This document shows, piece by piece, positions 1 to 7,038 of a DNA stretch of 7,038 bases. Source of the DNA: Pseudomonadota bacterium (GTDB lineage: Bacteria; Pseudomonadota; Gammaproteobacteria; Steroidobacterales; Steroidobacteraceae). The DNA lies in the NCBI GenBank assembly GCA_021850555.1, contig JAJZLX010000544.1, positions 1-7,038 of the forward strand. The letters run 5' to 3'. Numbering within the stretch: the stretch's first letter is position 1; each line of letters starts with the position of its first letter. The translations under genes and the position numbers were made by a program. The notes under the pieces were generated by a model. It worked only from the letters and a program-made list of their open reading frames with translations. It was not told the origin of the DNA and did no database searches.

Positions 1-365
1 GCGATCAGCATCCGCACGGGGTCGAGCTTTAGCGCCATCATCAGCGGGACCAGCTGATAGGGCCGAGGCTCCACGGCGATTCGGCCGAAGCTACGGAAGG
101 GACCCGCAGCCGCGCGGGTCGAAAGTCTCGCGGCATCTCGCAAAAGCCGTCCAGAGGCGAAGTCGCCCAGGTCCTCGCGCGCCGGTAGAGAGAAGCTCGC
201 CGACTGAACGGCCTCCACCGACGTTAATACGCCGGTGATCTCCTCATCGAGTCCGCCGACCGGCCGCAGCATCAGCAGTTCTTCGGTCGACTCGGGTAAC
301 ACGACCCACTCTCGCCCGCGCGCATGGACCAAGGTCCCAGGCTTCGAAAGTGAATCAGTGCTCAA
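1..365 (-). CDS. SNF2-type helicase, N-terminal part (runs off the window)
   Basis: No annotated start was needed to find this frame: it is open from the window edge up to position 365, giving 121 residues. The proposed start is TTG at 365-363, which overlaps the TGA stop of the preceding helicase (TTGA, 4-base overlap) and has GGAG 10 bases upstream. Residues 8-22 ([15 protein letters not shown]) resemble the small beta-barrel at the front of RapA-like and defence-associated SNF2 helicases. Residues 88-106 (GPFRSF, then [13 protein letters not shown]) form the Q-motif region of the SNF2 ATPase, and the frame reaches LDPVRMLIA at the edge, where the Walker A loop should follow immediately. 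The ATPase and helicase motifs themselves are therefore not seen. The role is inferred: an ATP-driven DNA translocase working with the upstream giant helicase in a DISARM-like defence system. Family assignment is fairly sure; the system is not. Confidence 0.85.
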   Translation of the reverse strand, partial: MSTDSLSKPGTLVHARGREWVVLPESTEELLMLRPVGGLDEEITGVLTSVEAVQSASFSLPAREDLGDFASGRLLRDAARLSTRAAAGPFRSFGRIAVEPRPYQLVPLMMALKLDPVRMLI

Positions 366-3300
366 GGGAGCGGAACTCCGAAGATGTCGGGATGCTTGCG
401 AAGGATTGCGGGCCAATCCTCCTTGTGGTGGAACCGGATCACGATGTAGCCTGCTTCCATCAGCCGCTGCGTGATGGCCTGATCCTCCTTCATTTGGTCG
501 GGCTGATCATGGGGAGGACCATCGATATAGATCGCGGCATTCCACTCACGGTAATAGAAGTCAGATTGCGTGTACTGACCTGGCACCCGGTACTGGGCCT
601 CATCTGGCAGGCGCAGCACGAGTGAGTCGATCAGATCGAGCCACCGTTTCTCGAGTTGACTGTCGCAGCGCTTGCTCAGCGCGGCAACACGTTCGCCGCG
701 TGAACCAGCACCACCCGCTGGCCGACACACGGCACGCGCGAGCGCCTGCAAATGATCCCGGATCAGTGTCCGGTCGAGGTCCTTGTGATCAGGCTGGTTG
801 GTGTAGTCGAGCAGGCACTCGTAGCAGGCTTTGCCGCAGGTCGAAGCACCCCAATCCTCGAGTGTGTCCGGGTCATAGTGGCAAAGCTCCAACGCGCGGC
901 GGGCAAGTGCAGGTAGCACCGACGGATCTTCGGCAAGCTGGCGGAGCACACCGGCGCCACCTTCGGACGCCTCGTAGAAAAGGATCTCCTGGCGATCATG
1001 CGCCGATGGCATCGGCTCGCAGGAAAGCTCGCGCGGTTCCAATTGAAAATGCTGCTGGATAGCCTGCTTGAAAGCCGCCTGGAGTCCGGCCATTTCGGCA
1101 CCGGAACGGTACGGTTCGAACCGCATGACGAGTGCGTTCTTCGTGTCTCTCACGAACGGCACGACACGCTGAATGCGTCCTTGCGTCGCCGCATCGTCCC
1201 GGTCATCGTCGTCCGTCTGATTGCGCGACCAGTAACCGCGTTCGAGGTCCAGATTGAAGCCGGGTGGCTGGTTGCCGCGCTGGTTCGCCCAACCCAGATT
1301 CATGCGAAACAAATCGGTCGCGTCGCCATAACTGAGGCGCAGTGCGAGAACCCCATCAATCGTCACTTCGGCATCCTTGCGATCGAGCTTGCCCCCGATC
1401 TCCGGAAAGCGGTACGCCGTAACCAGCCGGTAACCGAAGCGCTGCCGTTCTTCTTCGTCGCAGGTGATACGCTGAGCGAGCTTCAGGCTGACGTTCTGCA
1501 GCTGCACCAGGTTCTCGACCCGCGCAGGGCCGTCAAGCGGCGCACTGCACCGGTCGCATAGCTCGGCAAGGTTGTTGCCTTGCTCTAGGTTCGCGTATCC
1601 GCACTTGAGACATCGCTTCATGGTCTCCGTTACGAGATCGTGGGTCGCCTCGATGTTGTCGGACCCGAAATCAAGATTGACTTTGTAGACCCGATAGCGC
1701 GCGCCCTCGTGATAGATCAGCGCCCGCGGTCCAAACTCCGAGATGGCCAGGAACCGGGGGCGGGAGACGAATTCATCGCGACCCTTGCGCTGGCGCCGGC
1801 CGGGCACGTATGCCGAGAGGGGAAGTCGCGGAAAGTTGTATCCTGGCAAGAAACCCTCTGCGGCGAAATACCGATACGAGTAGAAGTCACCCTCGAAGAC
1901 CCCTTCGGCTTCGGTGAGCAGCTTGATCTGACTCTCCGCCTGGGCGCGAAGCCTTCGGGATTGGTTGCGCTCCGCCTCCGGCCGCGAGTGGTCACCGATG
2001 ATTCGGTGGTGCAGTTCCCGTTGCCGGACCGCCGAGCGATACAGACTCCGCCAACGATCGCACGCCGAGTCAAAGCTGCGCGCAATCTGATCGAGAACTT
2101 CCCCGATCCACCGATCATGGAACCATGCCGCAGTGGACAGCTCCGCCTGCAGACTAGCCACAAGCGCATTGGCCTTCGTTAGTGCCGCAGCACGCTTGAC
2201 CGGGTTGCGCAATTCCGCAACCAATGTTTCCTTCACGGGCAGCGGAAGCCGGCCGTCGCTCGGTGTGAGATCGAGGACAGTGGTCAGTGTCTTGCCAAGA
2301 TCGGGTGTGGCGGCTTCCATCCACACTGCGTGAATGTGGGACCGGATAAGATCCTGGTTACGCAGATCGATACGAGGAGGAGCAACCGATCCAGACACCA
2401 TGCGGCTCGGTGCACGGTAGAAGTACTGGTCGTGCGGACTGCGGCCCGCACAATAGGTAAACACCATGGCCGGCTGCCCGCCGCGGCCGGCCCGCCCGCT
2501 ACGCTGCGCGTAATTGGCCGGTGTCGGCGGCACATTGCGCAGGTTCACAAGATTCAGCTGCGCGATGTCGACACCGAGCTCCATGGTCGGCGAACAGAAG
2601 AGCAATGGTAGCTCGCCACTTCGGAAGCGCTCCTCGCGCTCTTCGCGATCCTCGGCAGCGACCTGAGCCGTGTGCTCACGTGCTTCGAGAACCGACTTCA
2701 GATCGACGAAGCCCCGGTAGCACTCCACGAAGTAGCGATTGACTTCCGGTGGAATCTCGCCGGCCTCGAGCAGACGCGTGCGATCGATCGGCCGTATCTC
2801 ACCATCACCCGGCAACCATCGCAGCGCGTCGGCATTGAGCTGGTAGCCCGGATCGTCCCCTCCCCGCCCGCTGCGTACCTGCTCGACGATCCCATAGCGC
2901 TTCAGCGCGAGCAACAGGAATTGAATGCACGCATCGACCTGCTCCCGCCCGAACGGTTGGCCATGCTGGACGTGGGGCATCAGCGTGCGCTTGAGATAAC
3001 GCCCGAACGCGCCATAGGAGGAGAGGAAGAACCCGGACCGATCCTGAGGTCGCTTCGGACGAGGATACGCGACCTCGGCTTTGGTCAACGCACGCGCATC
3101 ATCGAGATACCATACTGTGCCTTCGAGAAGACGCGGCTGGGTCTGTTCGACGAGATCGAGCTGCTTCTGGGGGTCGAGCACATCGACCTTGACTGCCAAG
3201 GCTCGGCGCATCACATCGAGGAGCGTAAAGATGATCTGCTCCCGGAGGTCCGTCGGGCAGTCCCGAAGCGCTTCAGACACTTCGATGAACCGGTCATTCC

Positions 3301-5665
3301 CTCCATCCTTCACGGTGAATCCGGTCGTCCACAGGGAGGTCTCGCCAAGCAGTCCATCCTCGCCCGCAAGACCGTCGTATTCGAAACGCAGAAGTCCGCA
3401 GTCCTCAAGGTTGGGCGCGGTGACTCGCCAGCCCCTTTGAAGATCGCGATACAGGTAGTAATCAACCACGCGGCGCAGAGCATCCTGCGTGGCCGTGCGC
3501 GCCGGCCCGCGCACTTCTGAGTCTGCGGCATATTCCTCGAACGGCAGGTGCATCGCGTCGAAGACGCTGCGCGAGAGGTTCCCGTGCGACAGTGCGCCGG
3601 GGCGTTCCCGTGTCGCCTTGTGCAGCGCGGAGCGCAGCAGCGCAACCTGCACAAAGTCGTTGAAGTGCCCCGCCTGCAGCGAGGCATCCTGACGGTTGTC
3701 CGTAAAGCTCAGCAGCTTGCGTGCCTCGGGCTTCAAATCGCGGTCCTGCTGCAGCTCGAGCAGTGCACGCACCGCGAGGATCGTCGTCGCCGTGCTTCGA
3801 CTGTCGACGCCCAGTGTTGCCAGTTTGTTGCGCTCCGAACGCTGGCTGCGCGTGTAGGCCACTCCGCAGGAGGGCTCGAGGCAGAACAGGAAGTTCTTCT
3901 TGATGAGCGCGACGGGAATGCCACGGCCCTCCGGAACGATTCGGCCGGTAGGTTCGACGAAGAGAGTCTCAGGCACATCACCGCGGGCGTCGGCGCGGAT
4001 GCGCTCGACGCCCTGCGCAGAGGTATCCTTCAGAAAGTCCGGTAGCCGTTCGAGCACTGCGGTCCCATGGCCTCTCGGCCATGGGGACTGCTCGGACAGG
4101 TAGACATACGCATCCCCTGCCCCGTCGTCGTCGTACTCTCGCCGATCTTCACGCGGCAGCAGACTCTTTCCGTCTTCGTGACGCGGGACGAGGTTCTTGC
4201 CCTGGTCGTCCTGGACGACTTTGACGCGGTAGTACGCGGTACCGCAATGCCGGCAAAACACCAGCGGGTACAGTCGCTTGTCCGGCTCGCCTGGCTTCGC
4301 GTTTTTTTTAGCCAATTCGAGATGACGGACGGCCTCCGACTCAAGCGTGGCCCAGACCGTGTCTCCCCGGGTGAAGAACTGGTGCAGGCGGAACGCAAAG
4401 ATCGGGAACCGGCTCGACTCACTGCGGTGCAAAGAAGAGCCCCGCAGGAGAAACTGTCGCAGAACTTGGGCGCATCGGTCGGGCGCCGTCCCGGTCAAGC
4501 GCGCAAGCTCTGCCGCCGCGCTTTCCTGGCCCTCGATGGGCTCGCCCATCAGGCGACGGGGCACCTGCCGGACCAGTTGTTCGGATCCCGGCTCCTCAGT
4601 CACGCCGAAGGTAGATTCGATCCATGATGCGAGTGGATGTTCGCGAAACGCCTCGTAGTCGGACGGTGGACTCTCGCCCGCCACAATGGTTGCCTTGATC
4701 GTCTCGATCGTCCGTGCGTCAGTCAGGTCGATCGGGCGTGTGGCGCGCTCGAGCGTCTCGCCGATCACCTGATCAGGCGTGAATTCGGCCCCGAAGAGCG
4801 ATTGCGCGACGCGTGCCACTTCCGAGCGCTGCTCGCGCGTGGCCCCACCACTGGCCATGGTGGCCGACGTTCCGATGCAGATGGCGTTCTGGCCGTCGAA
4901 TGCCTGGCGGCAGCGGCGGATGAGCAGGGCCACATCCGCTCCTTGCCGGCCGCGGTAGGTGTGTAGCTCATCGAAAACCAAGAACCGCACGCCCTGCGCG
5001 CCACGCACGAGTTCCCGGTCTTCTGCGCGCGTGAGCAGCAGTTCGAGCATCATGTAGTTGGTGAGAAGAATGTCGGGCGGCTCCCGACGGAGCGCCTCGC
5101 GCGCCTCGTCCTTCTCTTGACCCGTGTAACGGGCAAAGCGCACGGGAGAACCGCCTTTCGCGTAGCCCTTCTCCAGGAACTTACTCAACTCCTCGTACTG
5201 ACTATTGGCCAGCGCGTTCATCGGATAGACGACGATCGCCTGAATCCCCCGCCCCGACCCATGTCTGAGGACGTGATCCACAATCGGCACAATATAGGTC
5301 AGGCTCTTGCCCGAGCCTGTCCCACTGGTCAGTACGTAGGAGCGGCCCTCCTTTGACTTGAGAATGGCCTGGCGCTGATGCTCGTGCAGTACGAGCTCCT
5401 TGCCAGTCCGGTCGGAATCGGTTTTGTCGATCCGGAAGATGCGAGCGCACTCCGGGTGCAGCACTCCTGTGCCGACGAGTTCATCAATGGTTCCCCCGGG
5501 CAGAAATGTGGGGTTGAGCTGCAGGAGCGGTTCCGGCCAAAACGCTCCGGTCGTCAGCGCGGCATCGACGAATCCATCGATTCTTGGGTCGCGGATCTTG
5601 ATGAAGCTGCGCGTATAGCTCTGATAGTCGTCGACGAGACGCGCGCGAAGATCAAATACGTCCAT
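362..5665 (-). CDS. Giant YprA/DUF1998-type helicase with C-terminal nuclease-like domain
   Basis: This 1767-residue cytoplasmic protein is a superfamily 2 DNA helicase. Visible motifs in order: Walker [10 protein letters not shown] at 113-121; motif Ia [10 protein letters not shown] at 147-156; DELH box at 232-235; SAT at 267-269; a YprA-type [18 protein letters not shown] block at 653-670; motif V around 1021-1036; and QRSGRAGR at 1054-1061. Cysteine groups C471/C474/C595/C600, C1352/C1355/C1370/C1373 and C1595/C1610/C1614/C1617 look like metal sites; the last, with [12 protein letters not shown] at 1563-1574, marks the DUF1998/MrfA C-terminal region. Residues about 1665-1763 resemble a Vsr/DUF559-like PD-(D/E)XK fold. 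The ATG at 5665 is preceded by an in-frame TAG at 5677-5675. The size and domains recall DruE of Druantia and DrmA of DISARM, but the neighbour is SNF2-like, so neither name is used. Its probable job is sensing or unwinding foreign DNA. No frameshift or missing helicase motif was seen. Confidence 0.93.
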   Translation of the reverse strand: MDVFDLRARLVDDYQSYTRSFIKIRDPRIDGFVDAALTTGAFWPEPLLQLNPTFLPGGTIDELVGTGVLHPECARIFRIDKTDSDRTGKELVLHEHQRQAILKSKEGRSYVLTSGTGSGKSLTYIVPIVDHVLRHGSGRGIQAIVVYPMNALANSQYEELSKFLEKGYAKGGSPVRFARYTGQEKDEAREALRREPPDILLTNYMMLELLLTRAEDRELVRGAQGVRFLVFDELHTYRGRQGADVALLIRRCRQAFDGQNAICIGTSATMASGGATREQRSEVARVAQSLFGAEFTPDQVIGETLERATRPIDLTDARTIETIKATIVAGESPPSDYEAFREHPLASWIESTFGVTEEPGSEQLVRQVPRRLMGEPIEGQESAAAELARLTGTAPDRCAQVLRQFLLRGSSLHRSESSRFPIFAFRLHQFFTRGDTVWATLESEAVRHLELAKKNAKPGEPDKRLYPLVFCRHCGTAYYRVKVVQDDQGKNLVPRHEDGKSLLPREDRREYDDDGAGDAYVYLSEQSPWPRGHGTAVLERLPDFLKDTSAQGVERIRADARGDVPETLFVEPTGRIVPEGRGIPVALIKKNFLFCLEPSCGVAYTRSQRSERNKLATLGVDSRSTATTILAVRALLELQQDRDLKPEARKLLSFTDNRQDASLQAGHFNDFVQVALLRSALHKATRERPGALSHGNLSRSVFDAMHLPFEEYAADSEVRGPARTATQDALRRVVDYYLYRDLQRGWRVTAPNLEDCGLLRFEYDGLAGEDGLLGETSLWTTGFTVKDGGNDRFIEVSEALRDCPTDLREQIIFTLLDVMRRALAVKVDVLDPQKQLDLVEQTQPRLLEGTVWYLDDARALTKAEVAYPRPKRPQDRSGFFLSSYGAFGRYLKRTLMPHVQHGQPFGREQVDACIQFLLLALKRYGIVEQVRSGRGGDDPGYQLNADALRWLPGDGEIRPIDRTRLLEAGEIPPEVNRYFVECYRGFVDLKSVLEAREHTAQVAAEDREEREERFRSGELPLLFCSPTMELGVDIAQLNLVNLRNVPPTPANYAQRSGRAGRGGQPAMVFTYCAGRSPHDQYFYRAPSRMVSGSVAPPRIDLRNQDLIRSHIHAVWMEAATPDLGKTLTTVLDLTPSDGRLPLPVKETLVAELRNPVKRAAALTKANALVASLQAELSTAAWFHDRWIGEVLDQIARSFDSACDRWRSLYRSAVRQRELHHRIIGDHSRPEAERNQSRRLRAQAESQIKLLTEAEGVFEGDFYSYRYFAAEGFLPGYNFPRLPLSAYVPGRRQRKGRDEFVSRPRFLAISEFGPRALIYHEGARYRVYKVNLDFGSDNIEATHDLVTETMKRCLKCGYANLEQGNNLAELCDRCSAPLDGPARVENLVQLQNVSLKLAQRITCDEEERQRFGYRLVTAYRFPEIGGKLDRKDAEVTIDGVLALRLSYGDATDLFRMNLGWANQRGNQPPGFNLDLERGYWSRNQTDDDDRDDAATQGRIQRVVPFVRDTKNALVMRFEPYRSGAEMAGLQAAFKQAIQQHFQLEPRELSCEPMPSAHDRQEILFYEASEGGAGVLRQLAEDPSVLPALARRALELCHYDPDTLEDWGASTCGKACYECLLDYTNQPDHKDLDRTLIRDHLQALARAVCRPAGGAGSRGERVAALSKRCDSQLEKRWLDLIDSLVLRLPDEAQYRVPGQYTQSDFYYREWNAAIYIDGPPHDQPDQMKEDQAITQRLMEAGYIVIRFHHKEDWPAILRKHPDIFGVPLP
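376..379 (-). promoter_or_regulatory. Ribosome binding site for the SNF2-type helicase
   Basis: GGAG reads on the minus strand at 379-376, inside the last codons of the giant helicase gene and 10 bases before the TTG at 365-363. It supports that rare start codon over downstream in-frame candidates such as the TTG at 332-330, which would cut into the conserved N-terminal barrel. Together with the TTGA overlap it suggests translational coupling of the two helicases. Confidence 0.5.
4302..4309 (-). repeat. A8 homopolymer with slippery heptamer A AAA AAC inside the giant helicase
   Basis: The coding strand reads GCT AAA AAA AAC across codons 452-455, in a gene that is otherwise GC-rich. In the gene's frame the last seven bases are A AAA AAC, a classical -1 frameshift heptamer. 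A -1 slip would add roughly 47 codons and stop at a TGA near position 4150, giving a product of about 500 residues that keeps only the first RecA-like domain. Use as a frameshift or phase-variable site is inference; the tract may be chance. Confidence 0.4.
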
Positions 5666-5670
5666 AAAAG

Positions 5671-5686
5671 CGCACTAAAAGGTGCG
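5671..5686. promoter_or_regulatory. Inverted repeat just before the giant helicase start
   Basis: CGCAC (5671-5675) and GTGCG (5682-5686) are perfect 5-base arms around a 6-base loop. The element ends 5 bases before the ATG, exactly where a Shine-Dalgarno sequence should be, and no purine-rich binding site is visible there. It could be a weak mRNA hairpin limiting translation or a small operator. The arms are short, so chance is possible. Confidence 0.35.
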
Positions 5687-5695
5687 GACAGCCGG

Positions 5696-5722
5696 GATTG
5701 CTTGTGTGCAGCAAGATCAATC
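5696..5722 (-). promoter_or_regulatory. Candidate hairpin in the giant helicase leader
   Basis: GATTGCTTG (5696-5704) can pair with CAAG (5712-5715) and CAATC (5718-5722), giving nine base pairs with a 2-base bulge and a 7-base loop. It lies in the presumed 5' untranslated region, 31 bases before the start codon. No T-run follows it, so it is not an intrinsic terminator. Its function is unknown. Confidence 0.3.
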
Positions 5723-5843
5723 GACTAGGGCAATCTCGTATCCGCTCCCCTCTCCAGAGGTTCTTCTTAAAGTCTTGCATCATGTCCGGCGTCCCATCCC
5801 GAGTCCCCAATAGCTAGCCGGAAGCATCCTGATTGGAACGCCA

Positions 5844-5873
5844 ATTGTAGGGCATAAGAGCTTGAAATCCCAA
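5844..5873 (-). promoter_or_regulatory. Candidate sigma70-type promoter for the helicase genes
   Basis: On the minus strand, TTGGGA (5873-5868, four of six -35 consensus bases) and TACAAT (5849-5844, five of six -10 bases) are separated by 18 bases, in the most AT-rich part of the gap. Transcription would begin near 5837, leaving a leader of about 170 bases before the giant helicase. This is a pattern match only; there is no experimental or comparative support. Confidence 0.35.
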
Positions 5874-6089
5874 AAATTATTTCGGGTGAGCGCACTCGAT
5901 CGGTCGGCCGGCTCTGGCGGGACAATAGATTCATTCTGCTCCCCATGAGACGGACGCGCGCGAGGGCGTGATTTTCCGCCGGGTCTTGCGCGGAAGGCCA
6001 CCGAGCCGTTGAGCGCCCCCTCCTCCGTGGACTCAATTCCGTGAGCCATGAATCGTCTGTGAGCGGAAGGTTGAATACGCATTTCTCAC

Positions 6090-7038
6090 TCAGACAAATC
6101 CAATTCTTAGCCGCACAGAAGTCCGACGAGCGAACCCAAGAGTCACCACGAGCGCGTCATCGGCCAATGCGCGGGCGAATCCGACGCGCAGCATTCGAAG
6201 CAGCTCGCGGGTATCGAGGTCCGCCGTTTCAGCTGCCTTATCTAGACTGGGCACGTCAAGTTGGAGGTCGTCTCGGCAGTGGTGCCACTCGCGCAGTCGA
6301 TCAAAGTAATTTGCGACGATCGCCCGGCGCTGTTCGGCGGTGGGTGGCTGAATGTAAAACTCTGTAAGGCGGGAGAGCAGCGGTCTGGAAATCAGCTCCC
6401 GCTCATTCGCAGTACAGATCACAATCAGCTTGGAGGCGTCCATGTTGAGCTGCAGTGACATGTCTCGATATCGACGAGCGGAGTCGAGCTCCAGAAGATC
6501 TAATAATGTGTTAACGGGCGTATCGGATCCATCACCGCTTCCGAATTTATCTACCTCGTCAACGATGAGGACTGGCGCGGCACTGTCGCCGGTCGCCAGC
6601 GCATCGAATACCATCCCGGTGCGGCTATTCGACCATCGGGCATCGCTGCCGCACAATTGCATGGCGGCCTGCGCACTGCCCGCCGAAAATACCGACATCC
6701 GCACACCGATCCGCTCTGCGAGGGCGGCCGCAAAATGCGTTTTGCCAACCCCAGGCGGCCCGAAGAGCAAGATTGGGTCAATGTGCGAATTCGCGGGCTC
6801 ACGCGCCCGGCTTGCGCAGATCCAAGATGTCCGCAGATGCTCGATGACATCTGCGAAATTGGTGTATTCCGTACCGAACCCGGCGAATGGATCCGCAGCA
6901 GCACCCAGCCCCGCCCACGGCAGCGATCGCCAGCCATCGTCCCTCGCTGCTCGATCGAGCGCCTGCGTCGAGCGCGACAACGCTTCAGAACTGCTGCGCT
7001 TACCGCTAGGCGCATTGTTCTGTGTGCCGAGCAGCATG
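6090..7038 (-). CDS. Lon-like AAA+ ATPase without protease domain (start may lie outside)
   Basis: At least 315 residues are visible. The furthest upstream ATG in the window is at 7037-7035, one base from the edge, so the true start may be further out. Numbering from that Met, Walker A GPPGVGKT is at 93-100, Walker B VLIVDEVDKF at 156-165, the sensor-1 strand ICTAN at 207-211, a probable arginine finger R223 in PLLSRL (219-224), and a sensor-2 arginine R277 in LDTREL (274-279). The PLLSRL and sensor-2 patterns resemble the ATPase module of Lon. The chain ends about 35 residues after sensor 2, so there is no room for the Ser-Lys protease domain. Residues 1-85 have no recognised fold. It presumably remodels a protein or nucleoprotein partner using ATP. 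It shares the strand with the helicase genes but is 424 bases upstream; partnership with them is unproven. A MoxR-like or replication-clamp ATPase is less likely. Confidence 0.85.
   Translation of the reverse strand, partial: MLLGTQNNAPSGKRSSSEALSRSTQALDRAARDDGWRSLPWAGLGAAADPFAGFGTEYTNFADVIEHLRTSWICASRAREPANSHIDPILLFGPPGVGKTHFAAALAERIGVRMSVFSAGSAQAAMQLCGSDARWSNSRTGMVFDALATGDSAAPVLIVDEVDKFGSGDGSDTPVNTLLDLLELDSARRYRDMSLQLNMDASKLIVICTANERELISRPLLSRLTEFYIQPPTAEQRRAIVANYFDRLREWHHCRDDLQLDVPSLDKAAETADLDTRELLRMLRVGFARALADDALVVTLGFARRTSVRLRIGFV

Larger units (their letters stand above)
5666..6089. other. Non-coding gap between the AAA+ ATPase and the helicase genes
   Basis: No convincing gene was found here on either strand. 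Two overlapping minus-strand frames of 100 and 89 codons (6082-5780 and 6036-5767) are Arg/Pro/Ser-rich, have no recognisable domain and would overlap each other and the candidate promoter. An imperfectly placed stem, TTCCGC (5974-5979) with GCGGAA (5990-5995), lies about 100 bases after the ATPase stop but has no T-run, so it is not a clear terminator. The gap holds the candidate promoter and two leader hairpins listed separately. Its length argues that the helicases can be transcribed independently of the ATPase. Confidence 0.6.

Noticed and set aside
2672..3520. 282-codon plus-strand frame
   Set aside because: It lies entirely opposite the helicase gene, whose protein has recognisable motifs on both sides. 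It is an antisense shadow typical of GC-rich genes.
362..5665. Naming the giant helicase DruE or DrmA
   Set aside because: Size and DUF1998 region fit DruE and the SNF2 neighbour recalls DISARM, but no other Druantia or DISARM gene is visible, so a specific symbol is not supported.
5741..5755. Strong Shine-Dalgarno-like stretch (GGAGAGGGGAG on the minus strand) in the helicase leader
   Set aside because: The nearest start at a suitable distance is TTG CCC TAG, only two codons. A 22-codon frame from a TTG further on is about 24 bases away and has no other support.
5974..5995. TTCCGC/GCGGAA stem as a terminator for the ATPase gene
   Set aside because: The 10-base loop is long and no T-run follows on either strand.
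5990..6070. Direct repeat GCGGAAGG at 5990-5997 and 6063-6070
   Set aside because: Only 8 bases and two copies in GC-rich DNA; expected by chance.
5780..6082. 100-codon minus-strand frame starting 7 bases after the ATPase stop, with a weak purine stretch before its ATG
   Set aside because: Composition is Arg/Pro/Ser-rich with no domain, it overlaps another frame of similar length, and it covers the best promoter candidate. It looks like open non-coding GC-rich sequence.

Overview
The window comes from a GC-rich bacterium. Codon use and protein style suggest a proteobacterium, but nothing here fixes the genus. All three supported genes lie on the minus strand, so transcription runs from position 7038 towards position 1. 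No tRNA, rRNA, CRISPR array, transposase or integrase was seen.

Layout in the direction of transcription: (1) 7038-6090 is an AAA+ ATPase with a Lon-like ATPase core and no protease domain; its start may lie beyond the window. (2) 6089-5666 is a non-coding gap of about 420 bases with a candidate sigma70-type promoter and two hairpins just before the next gene. (3) 5665-362 is a 1767-residue superfamily 2 helicase of the YprA/MrfA (DUF1998) kind. It has a complete helicase motif set, three cysteine clusters that probably bind metal, and a C-terminal domain resembling a small Vsr/DUF559-type nuclease. (4) 365-1 is the first 121 residues of a second, SNF2-type helicase. Its probable TTG start overlaps the stop of gene 3, and the window ends just before its Walker A motif.

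A giant YprA-type helicase translationally coupled to an SNF2-type helicase is typical of large DNA-targeting anti-phage systems related to DISARM, Druantia and Dpd. The most likely reading is the edge of such a defence array, with further genes (methyltransferase, phospholipase-D nuclease, other ATPases) expected to the left of position 1. Those partners are not visible, so the exact system cannot be named. The AAA+ ATPase may be part of the same system or only a neighbour: it shares the strand but is separated by the long gap that seems to carry its own promoter.
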